From JBGSMF01 sp964651475 (GTDB lineage Bacteria; Chloroflexota; Anaerolineae; Fen-1058), in NCBI GenBank assembly GCA_964651475.1, contig CAZYXV010000006.1, positions 62,001 through 126,000 on the forward strand: a stretch of 64,000 bases of DNA. The letters are read 5' to 3'. Below the pieces are notes generated by a model that had not been told where the DNA came from, did not search any database, and saw only the letters and a list, made by a program, of their open reading frames with translations. Both the position numbers and the translations under genes were made by a program. This document shows positions 34,078 to 43,224 of the stretch, piece after piece. Position 1 is the first letter of the stretch, and every line of letters starts with the position of its first letter.

Positions 34078-35600
34078 TGGAACAAATCGTTTATCTCGAT
34101 TCCACTGATGACATTCTCACCATTCGCGACCGCCTGAACCTGGCCCAGGCTGGCCGCGTCTTGCTGGTGATCCCGCCGTATTCTGATGTGCTGCGCAGCC
34201 GGGTGGATTTGCGCCTGGTGCAGCGGCAGGCGCAACAGTCGCGGGTCGAGGTGGCGTTGGTGACGCGGGATAGCGAGATTCGCCGCGAGGCGCGCGAGAT
34301 CGAGCTTCCCGTTTTCAGCTCGATTGAGCAGGGACAAACGCGCCGCCGGTGGCGGCGTTCCGAGGAAGATGACGAGACGTGGATGCCTGGACGCAGCGAC
34401 GAGGCCTGGCGCGCGGCGGCGGCGCGTCAGGCGAACACGCGCGTTTCACGGCCCGTGTTTGTGATGAAACATATTCTGGCCTGGGCAATGTTTATCGGCG
34501 TCTTTGTGGCCTTTGGCGCGGCGGCGATACTCACCGTGCCCAGCGCGCAGATTGTCTTGATTCCGCACAGCGAGCCAATCAATATCACCACCTACGTGGC
34601 GCTCGACTCTGACCTGGAAAAGATAGACGTAGTGGGCGCGCGCGTGCCGGCCACGTATGTCAGCGTCCAGGTTGAAGGAAACGCCCAGGTTGCTACCACC
34701 GGCAAAAAAGCCATTCCTTCGTCTACGTCTAAAGGCGCGGTCGTCTTTATCAATCAGCTGGGAATACCGATCAACATTCCCAAAGGCACGGCTGTGCGTA
34801 CCTCGGCGTTTGGAACGGTGATTCGTTATTTCACCACAGCCGATGTCACCGTGCCCGGCGGGTTTGGCGCGCAAGTCGAAGCGCCGATTGAGGCGATGGA
34901 GCCGGGAGAATTTGCCAACGTTCCCGCCAACCTCATCAACGAAGTCGAAGGCGTGGCGGCCATTTCGGTCAAGGTGACCAACTCGCAGCCGACCAGCGGC
35001 GGCGGCTCGCTTGAGGCGCCGGCCGTCACTCAAGAAGACCGCGACCGCGTTCGCTCTCAGCTTTTGCAGCAGCTTGTGCAAGATGCCTATATCCAAATGC
35101 AAAACGGCCTGGAAGATCAAGAGTTTATCCCGGCCGAGTCACTGTTTGTGAGTGAAGTGCTTGACGAGACGTACGACCGCTTTGTCACCGAGGAAGCGCC
35201 GGTGCTTTCGCTGCAAATGCAAGTGACGGTGCTCGGCTTGAAGGTGGATATGCAAGAGGCCAACGCGTTGGTGTATGCCGATATGGTTTCGCGCGTGCCG
35301 GAAGGGTACGAATTAATCGCGGACAAATTGGCTTTCAAGCGCGGCGAGATCATTCTGCCGGCCGATGCCAATGGCGATATTCTCATGCAGATGAGCGGTA
35401 CAGGCTACGTGGCGGCCCGCTTTGATCAGGACCAGATACGCCGGGACATTGCCGGCAAGTCGGTGGACGACGCCGCGAATTACCTGGCGCGCGAGTTGCC
35501 GCTTCAGGTCGGCCCGGATATTGACGTCAAGCCAGGATGGTTGGGGCGAGTGCCCTGGTTGCCCTTGCGCATCGAAATTGAGGTCAAGACCCGAACGTGA
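34077..35600 (+). CDS. Baseplate J-like membrane protein
   Basis: 507 residues from an ATG overlapping the alaS stop. A cytoplasmic region (1-130) with charged segments is followed by one membrane helix (about 136-158, AWAMFIGVFVAFGAAAILTV). The large external part resembles the baseplate J/gp47 fold: GAVVFINQLGIPINIPKGTAV, then TVPGGFGAQVEAPIEAMEPG and NVPANLINEVEG. It was recognised by these motifs. Such proteins recur in gene order next to alaS/ruvX in Chloroflexota and are not phage remnants; their function is unknown. The 3' end overlaps ruvX by GTGA. Confidence 0.75.
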   Translation: MEQIVYLDSTDDILTIRDRLNLAQAGRVLLVIPPYSDVLRSRVDLRLVQRQAQQSRVEVALVTRDSEIRREAREIELPVFSSIEQGQTRRRWRRSEEDDETWMPGRSDEAWRAAAARQANTRVSRPVFVMKHILAWAMFIGVFVAFGAAAILTVPSAQIVLIPHSEPINITTYVALDSDLEKIDVVGARVPATYVSVQVEGNAQVATTGKKAIPSSTSKGAVVFINQLGIPINIPKGTAVRTSAFGTVIRYFTTADVTVPGGFGAQVEAPIEAMEPGEFANVPANLINEVEGVAAISVKVTNSQPTSGGGSLEAPAVTQEDRDRVRSQLLQQLVQDAYIQMQNGLEDQEFIPAESLFVSEVLDETYDRFVTEEAPVLSLQMQVTVLGLKVDMQEANALVYADMVSRVPEGYELIADKLAFKRGEIILPADANGDILMQMSGTGYVAARFDQDQIRRDIAGKSVDDAANYLARELPLQVGPDIDVKPGWLGRVPWLPLRIEIEVKTRT

Positions 35601-36028
35601 ACCGGCTTTTGGCGTTGGATGTGGGCGAGAAACGCATCGGCGTGGCGGTGAGCGACGAGATGCACGTACTGGCGCGCCCGGTGGGGGCGATTGCTCGCGC
35701 CAGTTTTGAACGTGATGTGGAAGCGCTGGGCCGCGTGCTGGCTCAATATCAAGTTGAGACAATTATCGCCGGTTATCCCCGCAGCTTGTCGGGCGAGGAA
35801 GGCCCGCAGGCGCTGCGCGTAAGGCACTACGTTGAGCGCCTGGCGGCGGCGCTGCCGGTCAAGGTGATTTTTTGGGACGAGCAATTTTCGACTGTCGAGG
35901 CGACTGAACGGTTGATCGCCGCCAAACGCCGCCGCCGCGCTGAGCGGGGCGACAAAGGGCAGATTGACGCTGCGGCCGCGGCCGTCATTTTGCAAGATTA
36001 TCTTGATAGCAAACGCGGCGTGGACTAG
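35597..36028 (+). CDS. ruvX: Putative pre-16S rRNA nuclease / Holliday junction resolvase RuvX (YqgF)
   Basis: 143 residues of RNase H-like fold. LALDVGEKRIGVAVSD carries the first catalytic Asp, IIAGYPRSLSGEEGPQA and FWDEQFSTVEA carry the conserved Glu region, and DAAAAAVILQDYLD holds the final Asp. YqgF family members process pre-16S rRNA and have been proposed as resolvases. The GTG start overlaps the preceding stop (GTGA), implying coupled translation. It is immediately followed by mltG, as in many bacteria. Confidence 0.93.
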   Translation: MNRLLALDVGEKRIGVAVSDEMHVLARPVGAIARASFERDVEALGRVLAQYQVETIIAGYPRSLSGEEGPQALRVRHYVERLAAALPVKVIFWDEQFSTVEATERLIAAKRRRRAERGDKGQIDAAAAAVILQDYLDSKRGVD

Positions 36029-36061
36029 GTACACGTCCTGTTTTGCAACCGAGGATTTCAG

Positions 36062-37222
36062 TTGAGCAAGAGAAAAAAGAAAACACTGCGCACTGTCATT
36101 TTTCTGCTGACGCTGGTGATTGTGTTTGGCGGCTTGGGGGGGGCGCTGTGGTTGTTCGCCGGGCGGCAGTCTAACGCCGGAGGGCAGCCGGGTTCGGTGC
36201 AAATCGCCGCGCCGTCGCGGATTGAAGATGTGTTCATCGCGGCTTATTTGAATTGGCGTTCCGGCGACCTGTCTTCGCCGGCTGGCTCTGATGCGCGCCC
36301 GGTATCTTTTACGGTCGAGTCAGGCGAGTCGGTGGGGCAAATCGCCACGCGCTTGCAGCGCGAAGGGTTGATCGGCGACGCCGAGTTGTTCCGCCTGTAT
36401 TTGCGTTACAATGGCCTGGATAGCCGCATCGAAGCGGGCGCGTTTGAATTAAAAAAGACAATGACCATGGCCGATATTGCCGCCGTTTTGCAGCGTGGGC
36501 GGCGCGGCGATGAATTGGCGTTGACGGTGCCGGAGGGGCGGCGGCTGGAAGAAGTGGCGCAGATTGTGTCCGAGCAGTTGGACATTGACGCCGACGAGTT
36601 TTTGAGATTGGCGCGCTCCCCACGCACATTCGCGGTCAATTTTCCGTTCCTGGATGGCTTGCCAGCGGATGCCACGTTAGAAGGGTTCTTGTTCCCGGAT
36701 ACATATCGCTTTACTCAAGATGCAACAGCGCGTGACGTGATCGAACGGATGCTCTTGAACTTTGATCATCAAGTACCCCAGTCGCAGCGCGACAAGCTGG
36801 CGGCGCAAGGGCGCACGTTATTCGAAGCCGTGGCGCTGGCCTCGATTGTCGAACGCGAGGCCGTGGTGGCCGACGAGCATCCGGCCATCGCCGGTGTGTA
36901 TCATAATCGCTTGCAGGCGGGCATGGCGCTGGACGCCGATCCGACTGTGCAGTACGCCATGGGCTACCAGCAGGCTCAGGCAACGTGGTGGAACCGCGAG
37001 CTGACGCAAGACGATTACCGCGCCGTAGAGTCGCCATACAATACGTATCTGCACCCCGGCCTGCCGCCCGGCCCGATTTGCAACCCCGGCCTGTCGTCGC
37101 TGCTGGCGGCGGTAGAGCCGGCCCAAAGCCCGTATTACTTTTTCCGCGCGTCGTGCAGCGGCGACGGGACGCACATGTTTTCCAAGACGTTGGAAGAACA
37201 TGCCGCAAAGGGGTGCCAGTAG
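36062..37222 (+). CDS. mltG: Endolytic murein transglycosylase MltG
   Basis: 386 residues. There is an N-terminal membrane helix (about 14-34), a LysM-like subdomain (FTVESGESVGQIATRLQREGLI) and the YceG catalytic domain with the active-site Glu in LASIVEREA, followed by AGVYHNRLQAGMALDADPTVQY and YNTYLHPGLPPGPICNPG. It cleaves nascent glycan strands in the periplasmic space and helps set strand length. The start is a TTG with GAGG 7 nt upstream. The position after ruvX is conserved in many phyla. Confidence 0.94.
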   Translation: MSKRKKKTLRTVIFLLTLVIVFGGLGGALWLFAGRQSNAGGQPGSVQIAAPSRIEDVFIAAYLNWRSGDLSSPAGSDARPVSFTVESGESVGQIATRLQREGLIGDAELFRLYLRYNGLDSRIEAGAFELKKTMTMADIAAVLQRGRRGDELALTVPEGRRLEEVAQIVSEQLDIDADEFLRLARSPRTFAVNFPFLDGLPADATLEGFLFPDTYRFTQDATARDVIERMLLNFDHQVPQSQRDKLAAQGRTLFEAVALASIVEREAVVADEHPAIAGVYHNRLQAGMALDADPTVQYAMGYQQAQATWWNRELTQDDYRAVESPYNTYLHPGLPPGPICNPGLSSLLAAVEPAQSPYYFFRASCSGDGTHMFSKTLEEHAAKGCQ

Positions 37223-37239
37223 AAAGCAGAAAGTAAAAG

Positions 37240-38352
37240 GTGAACGTAAACAAGCTCATCGCCGCCCTGGCAATTGGCGCTTTGTGTTTTCTACTTGGCT
37301 TTCCACTTGCCACTTTTCACCTTCCACTTTCCACTTTGCCCACCTTTAAAATCGGCCTGGTTGCTCCGTTCGAGGGGCGCTACCGGCCGCTGGGGTACGA
37401 TGCGATTTACGCCGTGCGATTGGCCGTCCGCCAGGTCAATGCCAGCGGCGGGGTGGGGGGGTATCGCGTCGAACTGGTCGCTTACGACGATGGCGGCGAC
37501 CCGGGAGCAGCGGTCCGCCAGGCGCGCTTGCTGGCGCTCGACCCGTCTGTGGTGGGCGTCATCGGCCACTTGCGCGTCAATACCACACAGGCCGCCCTCC
37601 CCGTGTACGCCTGCGAAGGATTGCCCCTCGTGGTGCCGGCCAATGTCCCAGCCGACGAGCCTGGCTCCGCCATTTATCTGGGGCCTTCGACTGCTCAACT
37701 GGCGGCCGCGTTGGTGAACAGCCTCCACAAAGAATATTCGCCTGCCTTGCCCTCTGTCTTTACCGCGCCAGGTGATGCGCAACTCGCGGCGCCGTTTTCG
37801 CGAGCGATAGAGGGGACGTTCGCACCGGTCGAGTCTGCCGACGCTGCGCAGCTTGTGTTGAGCGCCGCCGAGGCCATCCCGGCGGCCGAGATGTTGGCGG
37901 GTCTGCGCCAGGCTGGCTGGGATGGCGCGTGGGCCGGCGGCCCAGATTTGGGGTTGGCCGATTTTCCCACACTGGCTGGTTCAGATGTCAATGGCGTGAT
38001 CTTTGCCACGGGCGCGCCGTGGCCGCAAGACATGCCGTCCGCCGGGCAATTCATAACTGATTACGAGGCTGTTTCTGGCGGCGCGCCGCCCGGACCGTAT
38101 GCGTGGGCGGCCTTTCGGGCCGCGCGCTTATTGCTAGAGGCGGCCGGCCAAAAAGTTCAGGCAAACGGGGGATGGTTCGGGAGTGAATATTCACCGCGTT
38201 CGGCGCGGCGCGGCATACAACAGTGGCTGCAGACTATGCAGAAAGAGTCAGTGGTCTACGTCTATCGTTACGATGCGCATGGACGACCGGTGCTACTCGC
38301 ACTCTCTCCGCCGCCAGCAGCTTGGAGTCAGGGTGCAATAGCGGCACAGTGA
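37240..38352 (+). CDS. Branched-chain amino-acid-type ABC transporter solute-binding protein
   Basis: 370 residues. The N-terminal hydrophobic signal (about 5-25) is followed by the type I periplasmic-binding fold: FKIGLVAPFEGRYRPLGYD, VNASGGVGGYRVELVAYDDGG and VVGVIGHLRVNTT are typical of the LivJ/Peripla_BP_6 family. No permease or ATPase genes are adjacent, so it may work with transporters encoded elsewhere or act as a sensor module. The signal-peptide coding region contains CCACTTTTCACCTTCCACTTTCC-like low-complexity repeat sequence, which may have replaced the original leader. Its last 60 bases overlap the convergent gene's end. Confidence 0.85.
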   Translation: MNVNKLIAALAIGALCFLLGFPLATFHLPLSTLPTFKIGLVAPFEGRYRPLGYDAIYAVRLAVRQVNASGGVGGYRVELVAYDDGGDPGAAVRQARLLALDPSVVGVIGHLRVNTTQAALPVYACEGLPLVVPANVPADEPGSAIYLGPSTAQLAAALVNSLHKEYSPALPSVFTAPGDAQLAAPFSRAIEGTFAPVESADAAQLVLSAAEAIPAAEMLAGLRQAGWDGAWAGGPDLGLADFPTLAGSDVNGVIFATGAPWPQDMPSAGQFITDYEAVSGGAPPGPYAWAAFRAARLLLEAAGQKVQANGGWFGSEYSPRSARRGIQQWLQTMQKESVVYVYRYDAHGRPVLLALSPPPAAWSQGAIAAQ

Positions 38353-38988
38353 GCCGACGTGAGTTGACGAGTAGCCCGGCCCCAGCCCAATCACCATGGT
38401 GGTAGACTTGTGCGGCGCCAGGACATAGTGATCGTTTAAATGCACGCCAACCTCGTCCATTGGCAACAGGGCGCACACTTCACGCTGGCCTTGCAGCGGC
38501 CAGCCCTCCAGCGAGCCGGGGCTGAGCGCCGGGCTGACGCCCCAACCCAATTGCGCCGCGTGCTCTTGCGCCATCTGGCGCACCTTCTCGCTGGCGGCGC
38601 TGAGCGCCAGCACTCCCACACTATCCAGCATAAAAGCCAACAAGCACTCTCCGCCCGCGTCAAGTTCGTGCACGCGCCTTTCCAGCGCCGGGCCGATGGT
38701 GCACACGGCTGCCATGATCTCTCTGGCCGGGGCGAGAAGGTCAACGCGAGGGCCAATGGTCAGCCGGTGATTTTGCCCATCGTGAAAAAGCACCTGGTCG
38801 CCAACAATGTCTTTGACTGGAAATGCGCCGCAAGCGGCTGTGGGCGCGGCGAGCGCTTGCCCGATTTGGATGGCTTGCTCGGCAGCGGCTACCAGGGTGG
38901 GGTTTTCTACACTGCGCGACTTGCGCCGCTGAGCTTGCAGCAAGCCTTCGGGCGAGAGAGAAAAGGGGATGTTTTGCAGAATATTCAC
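38293..38988 (-). CDS. MetH activation-domain-like (cobalamin-associated) protein
   Basis: 231 residues. The C-terminal half matches the reactivation domain of B12-dependent methionine synthase: SPGSLEGWPLQGQREVCALL, GVHLNDHYVLAPHKSTTMVIG, then CRYCTLTPSCWRRRE with a CxxC. Stand-alone versions of this domain occur beside corrinoid methyltransferases, but none lies nearby. It probably binds AdoMet or helps reduce a corrinoid; the partner is unknown. The ATG start overlaps the upstream PH-domain gene by ATGA. The gene is convergent with, and overlaps, the solute-binding-protein gene by 60 bp. Confidence 0.78.
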   Translation of the reverse strand: MNILQNIPFSLSPEGLLQAQRRKSRSVENPTLVAAAEQAIQIGQALAAPTAACGAFPVKDIVGDQVLFHDGQNHRLTIGPRVDLLAPAREIMAAVCTIGPALERRVHELDAGGECLLAFMLDSVGVLALSAASEKVRQMAQEHAAQLGWGVSPALSPGSLEGWPLQGQREVCALLPMDEVGVHLNDHYVLAPHKSTTMVIGLGPGYSSTHVGSLCRYCTLTPSCWRRRECE

Positions 38989-39704
38989 TTTTTGGGAAAC
39001 ACAACTTCTTCGAGCGCCGCTACATCTTCTGGCATCACGTCGGGGATGATGAGGCCGCCCTTGACTTCGGCCGAGTTGGGTTTAAATTCATAGCCGCTCA
39101 TACTGATGATCAGGTCACGCGCGCCGGTTATGGATTGGAAAATCCCCCACCACGGGCTGGTTGAAAAACTTGTGTCTATCACCTGGATTTTGCCGGCCTG
39201 CAAGCGGGCGCTATCTACCAGCAGCCACGAGCGCGGGTCGGGCACGTAGATGATGGTGCGGCGGTTGGTGATGAGCAGCCGCCATTGCCGATAATTCAGC
39301 ATCTCTTGGAGCGCCCACAGAAACGTCAGGAGGGGCAAGACCAATGCGATGAGCGCAATGCCCATGGACTTGGAATAGTACCAAATCGCCAGCATCAGGC
39401 CGGCGGTAAAGATGAGGATGAGCCACCAAAGGCCCATGATTTGCTTGGGAATCGCGTCCCGGTACGGCGCCTGGTGGATTTCGAGCAAAATTTCTTCGTT
39501 GCGTAAAAGCTGGGGACGAGGTAAAACGTATGCTGTGAGCGCATCTGTCACTTTCTCGATCCGCTCTGCCATGTCGCTGCGCGCAATGTCTTCCCACCTG
39601 GCGCGGATGCCCCGAGACAGGTCGGTGAGCGCCTGGCGCGCTGTTCTGGGCCGGAGCGGCGGGCCGGCCCGGCTATCAGGTGTGTTTGTGTCTGGCTGGC
39701 TCAC
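38985..39704 (-). CDS. Membrane protein with bacterial PH domain
   Basis: 239 residues. A charged N-terminus is followed by LLRNEEILLEIHQAP, two close membrane helices (about 92-135, LWWLILIFTAGLMLAIWYY), then a PH-like beta domain (RQWRLLITNRRTIIYVPDP, GKIQVIDTSFSTSPW, GARDLIISMSGYEF). This layout fits YdbS/bPH2 proteins. The function is unknown; a membrane-stress or envelope role is plausible. It overlaps both neighbours by four bases. Confidence 0.78.
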   Translation of the reverse strand: MSQPDTNTPDSRAGPPLRPRTARQALTDLSRGIRARWEDIARSDMAERIEKVTDALTAYVLPRPQLLRNEEILLEIHQAPYRDAIPKQIMGLWWLILIFTAGLMLAIWYYSKSMGIALIALVLPLLTFLWALQEMLNYRQWRLLITNRRTIIYVPDPRSWLLVDSARLQAGKIQVIDTSFSTSPWWGIFQSITGARDLIISMSGYEFKPNSAEVKGGLIIPDVMPEDVAALEEVVFPKK

Positions 39705-40234
39705 GGCGTGGGAATGACGAGTCTCTGACCGGCTTTGATGTCGTTCGGATTAGAGATGCCGTTGGCGTTCTGGATGCTTTGAGTTGAGACGCCATACGTG
39801 CGCCCAATGCTGTACAGCGTTTCACCGAGTTTGACGACGTGGTAACGCTGCTGCCCGGGCACGGGCGTGGTGGCCAGTGTGCCTGCGCCGCCCGGCACCG
39901 CCACAGGCGATACGGGGGCGGTAGGGCCTATCACCACGCGGGTCGGAGCTGACGGGGCGGGCGCTTCCTGGAAAATCTCGTCGGCCTGTTGTTGAAGTTG
40001 TTGAACTTCATCCGAGGCTTTTGCCAAATTCAAGAACCAGAGGGCAAAGCCAGGAAAGACTTTTACCGTCACCAAGATGGCCATGAACACTGCCAGCACC
40101 GCGCCGATAAAATAGGTGAGCACTTTGATGGGCTGGGTGACTCCATCTTTGCTCCGAAAGATCATCCAGAATCCCCACACAAAACCTAAAAGCACCAGAA
40201 AGAAAGCTAAAGCTAAACCAGTGTTTATCGTCAT
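39701..40234 (-). CDS. Membrane-anchored LysM-domain protein
   Basis: 177 residues. Two N-terminal membrane helices (about 6-26 and 40-62) are followed by a Pro/Val-rich linker and one C-terminal LysM module: YHVVKLGETLYSIGRTYGVS, then NPNDIKAGQRLVIP. LysM binds N-acetylglucosamine-containing glycans, so the protein probably tethers the membrane to peptidoglycan. It lies 27 bp downstream of the M23-like gene and overlaps the PH-domain gene, forming an envelope-related operon. Confidence 0.85.
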   Translation of the reverse strand: MTINTGLALAFFLVLLGFVWGFWMIFRSKDGVTQPIKVLTYFIGAVLAVFMAILVTVKVFPGFALWFLNLAKASDEVQQLQQQADEIFQEAPAPSAPTRVVIGPTAPVSPVAVPGGAGTLATTPVPGQQRYHVVKLGETLYSIGRTYGVSTQSIQNANGISNPNDIKAGQRLVIPTP

Positions 40235-40261
40235 TGTGCCTCCTTGTGCAAGCAGACTATC

Positions 40262-41590
40262 TTATCTGGATAGTACAGGAACAAATGCGCCAGGGTCCAC
40301 GTAACCTTGGTTTATTTTATCATAAATTGAAAAATGTACATGTGGCCCGCTGGCCCGCCCCTGCGCGCCCATCACGCCGACCAGTTGCCCGCGAATGATT
40401 ATTCCCTCGCGCACCAGGTAGGAGCGGGGATGCAGCATCGTCACGATCCATTCGTCGTTCTCTATGCGTATCGTGGTGTTTTGCCATTGATCGGTATAGG
40501 TAGTCACCTGACCCGGCATGGGTGCTTGGAGGGCTGAAGCCAGGTTCGTATCTGAACTGATGTCAATGCCGGGCAATTGATACGAACAGCCGTGCAGGTC
40601 TTGTGTGAGCACTGGCGACTTGACGACGGGGTTGCGTTTGGGGCGCAGCTCGGGGTCGCCGTTGGTATGTGGTGTTACCAGACACTCGCTTACACGAGGC
40701 GAGCGCCAGGCCAGGGCCAGCGCGCCTACTTCGCACTCTGGGTGCATCACGGTCCCCAACGTGGGCGAAATATCGGGCCAGTGTACCACGCGATCGCGCC
40801 ACCGGACGAGCACATCCATCAAGGGGCGCAACATCGAGTCCACGAACGGCCACCTGGAGCGCGCGCCAGATGGGCTATCTATCAGGCTGAGGATCAGGCT
40901 TTGAATAGACAGATGCGCCGGCCACGCGCCCAAATTTTGCAATCGGTACGCCGTGCCGCGTATGTCAGTATGGACCATATTCCGGTGCGCGCTGTCGTAT
41001 CCATTCATGACATACGCCGATTGGTCGGGAGCCATACGGGCGGCGGCGCCGGCATTGTACGCCAGATAGCAATGCTTGATAATGTCTGGCGAGGTGGTGG
41101 TATAGTGAACCTGGGGACAGCGCAGCTTGAACTCGCGTGCGCCAATCTGCAATTGCTGCACAATTTCGGTATTGCCGATGGGGCCGGGTGTAAAACACGG
41201 CTGCTGGCGGCTGGCAATCAAGTCGTGCAGCCCCATGATGCCTTCACAGTTAGCGGGGTTCGCGGCAGACAGTCCGGCCTCTTTGTACCACAAGACCAGC
41301 GGCGTGACAGAAGGAATATCGGCTTCTCGCGCAATGCGATCCGAGGTGATGGCCCAGGCGACGACTTGTTGTTGCGCTTGGCGAGGCAGGGCGTATTGCC
41401 GGCTCAGGTAGGCGTCGCTGCCCAGGATGGCGGCGGTGGGCACGCCGAGCAAGAGCAAAACGTCTATTGCCCCGTCGAGGAGACCCAATAACCCAATTTT
41501 GAACTGAGCTTTTAGCAAGGGCAGCACATACTGGTTTGCCCATTGCTGGAGCCAGCCGCGAATTGTTTCCGTAACCGGTACAGGCCACAT
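40262..41590 (-). CDS. Envelope protein with degenerate M23 (LytM) domain
   Basis: 442 residues from ATG 41590; a longer frame reaches 41803 with a TTG and would cover the divergent promoter, so it is disfavoured. An N-terminal hydrophobic helix (about 25-45) precedes a lysozyme-like helical region (VLWYKEAGLSAANPANCEGI, HCYLAYNAGAAARM). The C-terminal M23 domain keeps GPHVHFSIYD, but the usual HxGxD metal motif reads LPGID (339-343), so the first zinc His is Leu. It may be a non-catalytic LytM activator of the EnvC/NlpD kind. It heads a four-gene minus-strand operon. Confidence 0.78.
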   Translation of the reverse strand: MWPVPVTETIRGWLQQWANQYVLPLLKAQFKIGLLGLLDGAIDVLLLLGVPTAAILGSDAYLSRQYALPRQAQQQVVAWAITSDRIAREADIPSVTPLVLWYKEAGLSAANPANCEGIMGLHDLIASRQQPCFTPGPIGNTEIVQQLQIGAREFKLRCPQVHYTTTSPDIIKHCYLAYNAGAAARMAPDQSAYVMNGYDSAHRNMVHTDIRGTAYRLQNLGAWPAHLSIQSLILSLIDSPSGARSRWPFVDSMLRPLMDVLVRWRDRVVHWPDISPTLGTVMHPECEVGALALAWRSPRVSECLVTPHTNGDPELRPKRNPVVKSPVLTQDLHGCSYQLPGIDISSDTNLASALQAPMPGQVTTYTDQWQNTTIRIENDEWIVTMLHPRSYLVREGIIIRGQLVGVMGAQGRASGPHVHFSIYDKINQGYVDPGAFVPVLSR

Positions 41591-41723
41591 GGCGATGTAT
41601 CTTTTAAAGGGAGGTGCATCTGCGTTGTACGCGCCGGATTGACTTTTGGGCTGACCAATGCACACGATTGGCAGGTGAGTATTATACCACAAAGCATTGG
41701 GGCTATATGCAAATGCTTGGCGT

Positions 41724-41752
41724 TTGACAAAAAATCTGCTAGCATTTACAAT
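41724..41752 (+). promoter_or_regulatory. Near-consensus sigma-70 promoter of the GH-like gene
   Basis: TTGACA (41724-41729), a 17-nt spacer and TACAAT (41747-41752), 84 bp before the ATG. It is among the best vegetative promoter matches seen in the window. Confidence 0.75.
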
Positions 41753-41836
41753 AAAAACGTTCAGTGGATTGGGCCTCGCAATTCGTGCTTCTACAAATAG
41801 CAAATAGTATTATATTACTGAAAGGAGTCAGCTCCC

Positions 41837-43189
41837 ATGGCAACCAAGTTAGGCGCTCACGTTTTGAGAATGAGCGGTCAAACCCAGGCGTTCATTGACG
41901 CCGGCCCCGCTGTGGTCAAGTTTGCCGGCGAGTGGGGGGCGGCTGCGGGTGTACCCCAGGGAACGTTGATCATTGGCCGCAAGGTGGCCGACGATGACGC
42001 GCAGAGCCAGCGGGCGAGTGGAAGATCGCCGGCGGAGGCGGCGAACGAATTTATTTACAGGTGGAAGCAGCTCGATACGTACAAACAAAATCCCGCCATC
42101 ATTTATTGGGAAGGACACAACGAACCTGTATGGTCGGACCACGACGGGATGGGGTGGTATGCTCAGATGGAAATCGAGCGGATGAAGCTGATGGAAGCGC
42201 AGGGGTTAAAGTGCGTCATCGGCAACTTTGCCACCGGCACTCCCCCCCTGGATTTATGGTCATCTTTCATCCCCGCGTGCCGCTACGCCCTGGAACACGG
42301 CCACATTTTGGGACTGCACGAATACAGCACGCCCTTTATCTGGTGGATGACGGGCAAGTATCAAGTGAACAGGAACGAGAATTGCCGCACGTCTGACGGA
42401 CGCCTGGCCGGCTGGACCATTTTGCGCTACCGGCAGGTTTACGATCAATTCCTCAAGCCGGCCGGATTGGATAGTTTATCCCTCGTCATCACCGAGAACG
42501 GACTGGACCCGATGGTGGGGCCCGTTCCCGACGGCTGGCCGATAGGCACCTTCAAGCACCTGGGAAGCTGGTGGAACAGGGGGCCGGCAGGGTGGGGCTA
42601 TCCGTTGCCTTCCGATTTTGCGCCGGAGGATGGCTGGCACACTGGAGACTTGAACCGCTTTTATCAGGAACAACTCTGGTGGTACGATCAACAATTGCTC
42701 CAAGACCCTTACGTGATTGGCACGACGATTTTCACTTTTGGCAGTTTTAGCGAGCCGTGGGCATCGTTCGACGTGGCGGGCATGCCGGTGGCGGATATGC
42801 TGGTCGAATACGTTAGAACGGCCAAGGCGGCCGGCGGGCAGCCTGCCCCGCAGCCATCTCAACCCATCACGTCGCCGCCGTCTGTATCGGGCAGGCCGCG
42901 CGGCGCACCGCGCGTCCAATACGAACGCACCTTTTTATTGTTCCCGCCGGGCACCGGCCCGGAATGGCTGGCCGCCGTCGCCAGCCTGGTGTTGCAGCGG
43001 GGTTGGTCCGTGGGCACCAGCCCGGACGACGCCGGATTAGGTGACTTGAATGTGCGGCGCGTGATTGCCATCAACCCTTCCAGGATTGGCACCGGGCTGA
43101 CGGCGGCCTGGTATAACGAGCATTATCCCGGCGTCCAGTTCACGGGTATTGAGGCCAATTCGCCGAGCGAATTGCTTGCCAAGCTATAA
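41837..43189 (+). CDS. Clan GH-A-like glycoside hydrolase with a shared C-terminal module
   Basis: 450 residues without a signal peptide. The first 330 resemble a TIM-barrel glycoside hydrolase: YWEGHNEPVW supplies the acid/base (E96) and LVITENGLD the nucleophile (E220), with aromatic loops such as GSWWNRGPAGWGY. A Pro/Gln linker (334-352) leads to a module of about 95 residues (354-450; RGAPRVQYERTF, SPDDAGLGDLNVRRVIAINP, NEHYPGVQFTGIEA), closely repeated in the convergent neighbour. AAAGGAG precedes ATG 41837. The substrate is unknown. The lack of an export signal is odd for such an enzyme and shared with the other hydrolases of this locus. Confidence 0.75.
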   Translation: MATKLGAHVLRMSGQTQAFIDAGPAVVKFAGEWGAAAGVPQGTLIIGRKVADDDAQSQRASGRSPAEAANEFIYRWKQLDTYKQNPAIIYWEGHNEPVWSDHDGMGWYAQMEIERMKLMEAQGLKCVIGNFATGTPPLDLWSSFIPACRYALEHGHILGLHEYSTPFIWWMTGKYQVNRNENCRTSDGRLAGWTILRYRQVYDQFLKPAGLDSLSLVITENGLDPMVGPVPDGWPIGTFKHLGSWWNRGPAGWGYPLPSDFAPEDGWHTGDLNRFYQEQLWWYDQQLLQDPYVIGTTIFTFGSFSEPWASFDVAGMPVADMLVEYVRTAKAAGGQPAPQPSQPITSPPSVSGRPRGAPRVQYERTFLLFPPGTGPEWLAAVASLVLQRGWSVGTSPDDAGLGDLNVRRVIAINPSRIGTGLTAAWYNEHYPGVQFTGIEANSPSELLAKL

Positions 43190-43224
43190 GCCAGACGCGG
43201 CGCTGGCGCGGCGTGTGAATTGAA

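Noticed and set aside
34077..35600. Possible prophage or tail-fibre remnant because of the baseplate-J-like fold
   Set aside because: No other phage genes are nearby, the protein has a membrane helix, and it sits in a housekeeping run with alaS, ruvX and mltG.
41591..41803. N-terminal extension of the degenerate M23 gene
   Set aside because: It would start at a TTG and cover the divergent consensus promoter; a hydrophobic helix follows soon after ATG 41590.
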